Shown in pieces: positions 21,943 through 27,280 of a stretch of 27,280 nucleotides of DNA. Source of the stretch: Bacteroidales bacterium UBA4353 (lineage in GTDB: Bacteria; Bacteroidota; Bacteroidia; Bacteroidales; Paludibacteraceae). Position 1 is the first letter of the stretch. Every line of letters begins with the position of its first letter. The position numbers and the translations under genes are program-made. Below the pieces are notes generated by a model. It searched no databases. It was given only the letters and a program-made list of their open reading frames with translations, and was not told where the DNA came from. The DNA lies in NCBI GenBank assembly GCA_002394025.1, contig DGSV01000117.1, positions 1 to 27,280 of the forward strand. The letters are read 5' to 3'.

Positions 21943-23328
21943 TTAAAATCCGCTATACAGCACTTTTAGCGTCATGGGGTTAGTTTTGTTCGTGCCACTA
22001 TATATCTTGGTGGCAGACATTGTGTTGAGGTGTTTTACTGACGAGATACCCGTAGCCGGCGTTTCCACCATCACGGGAATCAGTGTCAGGTCAAGATACT
22101 CGGTATTGAGTTCAGCGTCATTGCGATAGAGATACATAAGCATCGGCATTAGATCATACGCATAGTAATAGAAAGTACTGTCGTTGGTATTCATACCCGT
22201 TGACAGCGTAGCCACTATCGCGCACGTATCCAACACCACCTCATTATTCTTGAAAAACCGATCCACGGCATCGCTGCGTATGAGCAACATCTGGTTCGAT
22301 GGCACATCGGTTTCCGTCTTCACAACATCAACGCGCAGAATAGCGCCGTTAACGAAAACTTCCTTATTACTCGGAATATCTGACGATATCTTGTCCACAA
22401 TTTCATCAATAGGCAATGTTATTTCCGTGAAGAAATTCGATGGTGACGCTACGTAGTTGAATTCCTTGTTCTCATTGATTTTGTCAAAAACCTCCTGCTG
22501 ATTGGGGTGCGAAAAACGGTTGAGAGTCCGCACCTCATTATTGGCCGGCAGCACCTTAATATCACTATAAACCTGCTTAGTACCATCGGCTTGCTGATAT
22601 TCGTAGTGATAGAATATCTGCAATTCTATTTGATGTACGTAAAGCATTGTGGCAGTACCCAACTGCGATGTGATATACAAACCGTTGAAATGTTCGTTGA
22701 ACTCGTCTTGGTCGCTGTTATATTTTTTTACGATGTCGAAGATTTTTTCCGCCCATTGCTCATCAACATTCATCCTCACCACCGGAGTATATGTGTTTGT
22801 AATGGAATTCAGCACAGAATCCGTGGGATGCATGGCGCTAATCATCTTATGAGCCACAAGTTCCGTCATGGTGCAGTAGTCATTAACACTGATATTGCTT
22901 TGATAGGACTTGCTGTAATCAAAAGTGCCGAGGTCCATCTCATATACCGTAACATCCATTGCAGCATTGGAGTATCCATACCAGTTCTTGTAGTACACGA
23001 GGAGCAACATAGAGTCCATTTCCGCTCCGGGCGGGAAACTATAATCCTCAAGCATAGCGAATTGAGTAAAGATATCTGCCAATGTTATGCCATACGTCTC
23101 TGTGCTATAGTTACCGAGCAACAACGTATCGGAGTTGCAGTAAATATAGTCCACCAACTTATTCTTTGTTACCACAGGAAATGTATCAGCACACACAAAA
23201 ACATGATCGGCTTCAGGACTCACACTGACACCGACCGTAGCGTCTTTTTCAGAGCATGAGACAAAAAACAACGCAAGGGTCACTATGAGTGACCCCATCG
23301 CCAATGATATTATATTTCTGTTTAGCAC
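21943..23328 (-). CDS. DUF4270-family lipoprotein
   Basis: A 461-residue exported lipoprotein of the Bacteroidota family DUF4270; function unknown. The GTG at 23328 is chosen as the start: it gives the signal MLNRNIISLAMGSLIVTLALFFVSC with a positive charge near the front and the lipobox FVSC (Cys25). A downstream ATG at 23298 would leave an uncharged N-terminus. The mature part is beta-rich, with GNYSTETYGITLADIFTQF near the N-terminus and SPSNFFTEITLPIDEI later, both of which I associate with the family. It lies four bases after the GT5-like gene and three bases before fmt, so the three are co-transcribed; the GT5-like/DUF4270 pair is, as I recall, a conserved neighbourhood. It may be surface exposed. 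Confidence 0.85.
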   Translation of the reverse strand: MLNRNIISLAMGSLIVTLALFFVSCSEKDATVGVSVSPEADHVFVCADTFPVVTKNKLVDYIYCNSDTLLLGNYSTETYGITLADIFTQFAMLEDYSFPPGAEMDSMLLLVYYKNWYGYSNAAMDVTVYEMDLGTFDYSKSYQSNISVNDYCTMTELVAHKMISAMHPTDSVLNSITNTYTPVVRMNVDEQWAEKIFDIVKKYNSDQDEFNEHFNGLYITSQLGTATMLYVHQIELQIFYHYEYQQADGTKQVYSDIKVLPANNEVRTLNRFSHPNQQEVFDKINENKEFNYVASPSNFFTEITLPIDEIVDKISSDIPSNKEVFVNGAILRVDVVKTETDVPSNQMLLIRSDAVDRFFKNNEVVLDTCAIVATLSTGMNTNDSTFYYYAYDLMPMLMYLYRNDAELNTEYLDLTLIPVMVETPATGISSVKHLNTMSATKIYSGTNKTNPMTLKVLYSGF

Positions 23329-23332
23329 GTTA

Positions 23333-24148
23333 TTATACCAGAGTATTAAGGAAGTTGAGATAATGCGTTTTCACATCTTCGCTCTCATAGCCGTTAAGCA
23401 CGGGTTTTCCGGACTCTTTCACATAGTCCACTATTGCCTTCGGAGCGTCAGGTGTGTCGTATATCACCGCATCGGAATAGAGTATTGACAACTTGGCCAG
23501 AGCTTCATAGTCAACGGGATTACCCTTAATGCTTTCCACATGTTGCTCCGTCATTCCATCAAGACGTACTATGTCCGCGAAGTCCGCACGGTAGGGTTTG
23601 AAAGACGTATTGTCGTCTATGCGTGTCACTATTTTGGCATCATGGAAGAAAGGGTTGTCATGATATGCCGTTTTGAGCAATAGGGGCGCTATGTATGCCA
23701 GCCACCCTTGGCACACCACGATATCCGGAGTCCAACGCAACTTCTCTATAGTTTCAAGAGAACCACGCACATAGAATATGCTGCGCTCGGCATTATCACT
23801 CAAGGCGCCGTCGTTATCTTTTATGCCGCTACTATGTCTATGGAAAAACTCGTCATTGTCAATAAAATAAACCTGAATACGCGCTTCAGGAATACTTGCC
23901 ACCTTGATTATCAGTTGGTGATCAGTATCATCAATAACGATATTCAGACCGGAAAGTCTTATTACTTCGTGAAGTTGATTACGCCTCTCATTAATTTCCG
24001 CAAATCGGGGCATAAAGGTCCGCGTCTCCCAACCTGCCGCTTGGGCATATTGCGGCAACATACGACTCAACGTGGTCCTGATGTTGCTTTCGGTGAGGTA
24101 TGGATAAATTTCCTGAGAGATGAAGAGAATTTTCGGATTTTTTTTCAT
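23333..24148 (-). CDS. Glycogen/starch synthase N-terminal-domain protein (GT5-like, truncated family form)
   Basis: A 271-residue protein that matches only the N-terminal half of glycogen synthase (GT5): KILFISQEIYPYL at the start, LPQYAQAAGWETRTFMPRFAEINERR, then IVVCQGWLAYIAPLLLK. The ADP-glucose-binding KxGGL motif, expected after the first strand, is replaced by ESNIRTTLS, and the whole C-terminal Rossmann domain with the catalytic Glu residues is missing. It is therefore unlikely to be a synthase. This is not a recent truncation: the protein has its own ending and, as I recall, the same short form occurs throughout Bacteroidales before DUF4270. A -7 element on the same strand lies 32 bases upstream. 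Confidence 0.82.
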   Translation of the reverse strand: MKKNPKILFISQEIYPYLTESNIRTTLSRMLPQYAQAAGWETRTFMPRFAEINERRNQLHEVIRLSGLNIVIDDTDHQLIIKVASIPEARIQVYFIDNDEFFHRHSSGIKDNDGALSDNAERSIFYVRGSLETIEKLRWTPDIVVCQGWLAYIAPLLLKTAYHDNPFFHDAKIVTRIDDNTSFKPYRADFADIVRLDGMTEQHVESIKGNPVDYEALAKLSILYSDAVIYDTPDAPKAIVDYVKESGKPVLNGYESEDVKTHYLNFLNTLV

Positions 24149-24179
24149 AAAAATTGTCGTGCGCTTTGTGCGTTTTATG

Positions 24180-24187
24180 CAAAGTTA
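24180..24187 (-). promoter_or_regulatory. Promoter -7 element of the GT5-like/DUF4270/fmt operon
   Basis: On the minus strand TAACTTTG (24187 to 24180) matches the -7 consensus; transcription would start near 24173, about 25 bases before the ATG. I see no TTG at the -33 distance, where an A/T homopolymer lies instead. Confidence 0.6.
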
Positions 24188-24265
24188 CGATTTTTTTTTG
24201 ACTTTTAGGACATTTTGGCGTAAAATTATGAAAACTATTTGCCACAAAAGTGTTACAATATCAAC

Positions 24266-24697
24266 CTATTGACAAGGAATTTTATTGACACGTTTCTGGT
24301 GTCTGCCACCCTCAAAAAGCGTGTTAAGGAAGGCCTCGGTGATTTCTATCGCCAACTCATTGGCTATGAAACGCGCCGGCAAGGCGAGTACATTGGCATT
24401 GTTGTGCGCCCGTGCCAATTGGGCCAACTCGGGCATCCAACACAACGCGGAACGTATGCCTTGGTGCTTATTGGCTGTCATATTAATGCCGTTACCGGAA
24501 CCGCAAATTATTATTCCTAACTGATAATCACCATTTTCTATGGCTGTAGCAAGGGGATGGGCATAGTCGGGATAGTCGCAGCTATCCGTGGAATAGGTCC
24601 CAAAATCATAGGTCTCGAGATGTTGCTGCTTAAGATACTGCTCTATCACTTTTTTCATGTTATAGCCGGCATGATCCGACGCAAGTGCAATTTTCAT
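24266..24697 (-). CDS. rpiB: Ribose 5-phosphate isomerase B
   Basis: Interconverts ribulose 5-phosphate and ribose 5-phosphate in the pentose phosphate pathway. The 143-residue protein has SDHAG at residues 7-11, DYPDYA at 41-46, the catalytic Cys65 in CGSGNG, and AHNNANVLALPARF at 97-110. Length and motifs are those of RpiB/LacAB. It seems to be monocistronic: it has its own upstream -7 element, and the next gene on the strand starts 117 bases later with another. It diverges from the AsmA-family gene. Confidence 0.95.
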   Translation of the reverse strand: MKIALASDHAGYNMKKVIEQYLKQQHLETYDFGTYSTDSCDYPDYAHPLATAIENGDYQLGIIICGSGNGINMTANKHQGIRSALCWMPELAQLARAHNNANVLALPARFIANELAIEITEAFLNTLFEGGRHQKRVNKIPCQ

Positions 24698-24755
24698 AGT
24701 GGTAAATTTAGGAGTATTTCAGGTTTTTAGTCTTGTTTTTATTCTTTCGTAGATA

Positions 24756-24763
24756 CAAATTTA
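24756..24763 (-). promoter_or_regulatory. rpiB promoter -7 element
   Basis: On the minus strand TAAATTTG (24763 to 24756) fits the -7 consensus, leaving a leader of about 50 bases before the rpiB ATG at 24697. A -33 element is not obvious. The rest of the 244-base divergent gap to 24941 is AT-rich, and I see no convincing promoter for the gene on the other side. Confidence 0.5.
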
Positions 24764-24941
24764 AGAAAAATTCTCGGAATAACATCTTTTTGACTCTACG
24801 CTAATGACGAAAAAATTTGGCTATATGGATATTTTTACCGAATTTTGCGTTATATTAGGGTTAGAAGCCTCTTCCTGTGGCTCACCAAACACGAATTAAA
24901 ATATTTTTTTGTTGACTCATTGCTTTGAAAGGTACTGTTTC

Positions 24942-27280
24942 ATGAAACGTTTTTTCAAGATTTTCGGCATCAGCCTCGGCGTTATCATCCTGCTATGCGT
25001 CATAGTTGCCATCACTGCGCTATATGTCGTTTTCACTCCATCTCGTGTTACCCCCATCGTTGATGGGCTTGCCGGCAAATACCTCACTTGCGACCACAAA
25101 ATTGAGTCGGTGGAGTTCACCCTGTTCTCTACTTTCCCCCAACTGGGTTTGCGCGCTAATGGCGTATCACTGATTAACACCACCGCCGGCGCTCCGTCCG
25201 ATACCGTGGCTCATGTGAATGGCATCACTGGATTGCTCGATGTCAAGAAACTCATCAACGAACGCCACCTGCAAATCCACAGTCTCATCATTGAGGGCGG
25301 ACAGGCCATGATATATACTGACAGCGCAGGGATAAGGAATTTTCTTGTCTTCCGCTCCGACACCACCTCTGCCGACACATCGTCATCATGGCCATTGACA
25401 TCCATAGCCCTTGAACGCGTAGCGTTTGACGGCACCAGATTACGCTATATCGATGAACGCAATGGGCTCAATGCCGACATCACAAATGTCAATCTCGACC
25501 TTGCGGGCACCATGTCCGGCGACAGCGTCGTTCAGGGCTCCCTAAACCTATCAACACAAAGCGCCAGTATGGCAATGGGTGAAAAGCAGTATCTGGCACA
25601 ACAGCCTCTGTCAATATCAATACCCGCCTTCAGAGCCAATATCGACAGCCTGGCCATCGATATGACAAACGCCGCCATCGAGGCTTCTCACATCGCATTC
25701 GACATCAACGGTTCGGCAGCCATGCCACATGATACAATCAGTATCAATGCCGATGTGGCATCAGCGAACGCAATAGCCATCGATAGTTTGCTGGCTTTTG
25801 TGGAGCGCAATATGCCTGGCCTGCTCCCGAAACTTGATATTCACGGCGATATTGATGCTAAGGCACATATCCAAGGCGAGTACTACGAAGGACACATGCC
25901 GCTCATTACCGCTCACACCACGCTCAACAACGGCAAAGGCTCATATAAAGACATCCCCTACGAACTTAACGACGTTGATGCCGACCTCGACATAGTTCTC
26001 AACCTCAACGATAGCACTCAATCACGAGTTCTTATCAACAGCCTTAGCGCCTCAACCCTCAAATCTTCGGCGCGAATAAACGGTTCAATAGATGAGTTAC
26101 TCGGCAATATGCTCATTGACATCAATGGCACTGTCAACATCCACTTACCCGACGTGGCTCACTACCTGCCAAAGAATATGGCGCTAAGCGGTACCGCACA
26201 AGGTCCCCTGGCTCTGCGCACGCGGCTGTCGGACATCACAGCTCCGCGGCTCGACCGCATCAAAGCCACGGCACAAATGGCACTGGAGGACTTCGACGTC
26301 AAGTACGACGACATCACGGCTGCCGCCAAAGCCGCTGACATAGCACTACGTCTGCCATCCGGCAATGCCAGAGCACCTTTCGCACACGTGGAAGTCAGCA
26401 GCCAAGACCTCAAAGCCAAACAAGGCGGAAAAACGGATATCGCGGCACAGGGCATAGACATCAAAGCCGATGTTAATGACCTCACTGCCAAAACGCTAAA
26501 AAACATCATAGCTGATGCCGAATACTCATTCCAAGACCTCAAAGCCCGCTATGACAACATCAACCTAACCCTCGCCAAGCCAGCCGGCAAAGCATTCGTC
26601 AACTACAACACCGCAACTGAAAAGGCAATACCCGCAGTCAATGCCTCGCTACGCTGCCACGACCTCGCAATGACTATGGACACCATCAGCGCAAACCTCA
26701 AAGCTCCTGACATCACCATTAACCTCGCAGGGCAGCAACAACGCAAAGACCTCATCAAGGCTGACGTGAAATATGCCGGTAATGCCGTGGCGCTGACCAT
26801 GGGTTCACAGATACATACCGAGATGGCACAACTGCACTTCGAGGGTGCGGTAAGGCAAGATGACCAACAATTCGACTTCCTCAACATCTGGAACCCCAAC
26901 CTCAAAATCAAACTCACGGAAGGTATGGCACAATTCGCTCTTCTGCCATATATCGTTGAGGTGCCGGCCATTGATTTCGACTTCACCCCCGATAAACTCG
27001 ACATAGCGCAGAGTAAGGTACGTCTTGGAAATTCCGATTTCTCGCTTCAAGGCTCCGTGCTTGAACTCAATAAATGGCTCGGCGGAGAGGCTAACCTCGG
27101 CGGTGAGCTCAACTTCACTTCGGACTACACCGACGTCAACCAACTCATGGACCTGACAAGCGGCTTTGGCGACAAAGACAGCACGGTCACCGAGAGCGAC
27201 ATGAGCGACGGAGATCCATTCATGGTACCCAAAGGTGTGGACCTGATACTTCACACCAGGATACATCGAGCCGCGATAGG
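24942..27280 (+). CDS. AsmA-family envelope protein (partial, runs off the right edge)
   Basis: The frame from ATG 24942 stays open to the window end: 779 complete codons without a stop. The N-terminus MKRFFKIFGISLGVIILLCVIVAITALYVVF is a single membrane anchor with positive charges before it, followed by TPSRVTPIVDGLAGKYL and IESVEFTLFSTFPQLGLRANGVSL, the classical AsmA opening. The rest is a long repetitive beta-strand protein (strings such as ANITNVNLDL-type strands and LKASDI-type helices). Near the end is DPFMVPKGVDLIL, typical of Bacteroidota AsmA proteins of about 850 residues, so perhaps 50-100 residues are missing. AsmA/TamB proteins are bridge-like lipid carriers between inner and outer membrane. 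It diverges from rpiB; no partner gene is visible. Confidence 0.9.
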   Translation, partial: MKRFFKIFGISLGVIILLCVIVAITALYVVFTPSRVTPIVDGLAGKYLTCDHKIESVEFTLFSTFPQLGLRANGVSLINTTAGAPSDTVAHVNGITGLLDVKKLINERHLQIHSLIIEGGQAMIYTDSAGIRNFLVFRSDTTSADTSSSWPLTSIALERVAFDGTRLRYIDERNGLNADITNVNLDLAGTMSGDSVVQGSLNLSTQSASMAMGEKQYLAQQPLSISIPAFRANIDSLAIDMTNAAIEASHIAFDINGSAAMPHDTISINADVASANAIAIDSLLAFVERNMPGLLPKLDIHGDIDAKAHIQGEYYEGHMPLITAHTTLNNGKGSYKDIPYELNDVDADLDIVLNLNDSTQSRVLINSLSASTLKSSARINGSIDELLGNMLIDINGTVNIHLPDVAHYLPKNMALSGTAQGPLALRTRLSDITAPRLDRIKATAQMALEDFDVKYDDITAAAKAADIALRLPSGNARAPFAHVEVSSQDLKAKQGGKTDIAAQGIDIKADVNDLTAKTLKNIIADAEYSFQDLKARYDNINLTLAKPAGKAFVNYNTATEKAIPAVNASLRCHDLAMTMDTISANLKAPDITINLAGQQQRKDLIKADVKYAGNAVALTMGSQIHTEMAQLHFEGAVRQDDQQFDFLNIWNPNLKIKLTEGMAQFALLPYIVEVPAIDFDFTPDKLDIAQSKVRLGNSDFSLQGSVLELNKWLGGEANLGGELNFTSDYTDVNQLMDLTSGFGDKDSTVTESDMSDGDPFMVPKGVDLILHTRIHRAAI

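Noticed and set aside
22507..23259. A 250-codon open frame on + across the DUF4270 gene
   Set aside because: It is antisense to a gene with a lipobox signal and family features; the translated sequence has no recognisable domain or signal and reflects codon bias of the real gene.
23333..24148. Pseudogene of glycogen synthase cut short by a stop
   Set aside because: The reading frame is intact with proper start, promoter and operon spacing, and the short form is, as I recall, widespread in Bacteroidales; there is no leftover C-terminal half downstream.
24698..24941. Promoter or small gene for the AsmA side of the divergent gap
   Set aside because: Only TTGCTTTG (24920-24927) comes close to a -7 element, it lacks the TA and would leave almost no leader; no coding frame of note is visible.
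26162..27266. Several minus-strand frames across the right end
   Set aside because: They are antisense shadows of the open AsmA-family frame, which runs from 24942 without a stop and shows a membrane anchor and family motifs.

Overview
The window reads as a chromosomal segment of a Bacteroidota bacterium, most likely order Bacteroidales; a Muribaculaceae- or Prevotella-like gut lineage is my guess, not shown. The evidence is: repeated -7 promoter elements of the form TAnnTTTG with TTG about 19-20 bases upstream; start codons without clear Shine-Dalgarno sequences; a GldJ-type lipoprotein; the families DUF4270 and DUF4954; and the free-standing N-terminal glycogen-synthase-like protein next to DUF4270. 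I see no tRNA, rRNA, CRISPR array, insertion sequence or prophage.

Layout. Positions 1-5.8 kb hold leuS, a UDP-N-acetylhexosamine dehydrogenase and a Wzx-like flippase, all on +. Positions 6.0-7.5 kb hold a GldJ-like lipoprotein with a strong terminator behind it. Positions 7.6-9.0 kb hold panC and an unrecognised small ORF. Positions 9.0-10.9 kb hold three overlapping genes: acyltransferase, family 2 glycosyltransferase and folK. Positions 10.9-17.1 kb are a replication and repair stretch: a small tail-anchored protein, mutL, dnaN, a DnaQ-like exonuclease and a DUF4954 protein. Positions 17.2-19.8 kb hold a TPM-domain protein followed by two LemA paralogues. nadK follows at 19.8-20.7 kb.

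At 20.65-20.99 kb, between the convergent genes nadK and fmt, is the strangest stretch: two blocks of a CTAG-based 8/9-bp satellite (18 CTAG words in about 300 bp) flanking a GC-rich, hairpin-rich core. On the minus strand, a GT5-like protein, DUF4270 and fmt form a tight operon (24.15 to 20.99 kb), with rpiB upstream. From 24.94 kb to the right edge runs an open AsmA-family gene on +.

Functionally, most of the window is housekeeping: translation (leuS, fmt), cofactors (panC, folK, nadK), replication and repair (dnaN, mutL, exonuclease) and the pentose phosphate pathway (rpiB). Envelope genes are mixed in: UDP-sugar dehydrogenase and flippase, GldJ, acyltransferase and glycosyltransferase, TPM/LemA, DUF4270 and AsmA. 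No clear defence or mobile system was found. The best candidates for new biology are the CTAG satellite with its structured core, the TPM-LemA-LemA operon, the GT5-like/DUF4270 pair and the DUF4954 protein.
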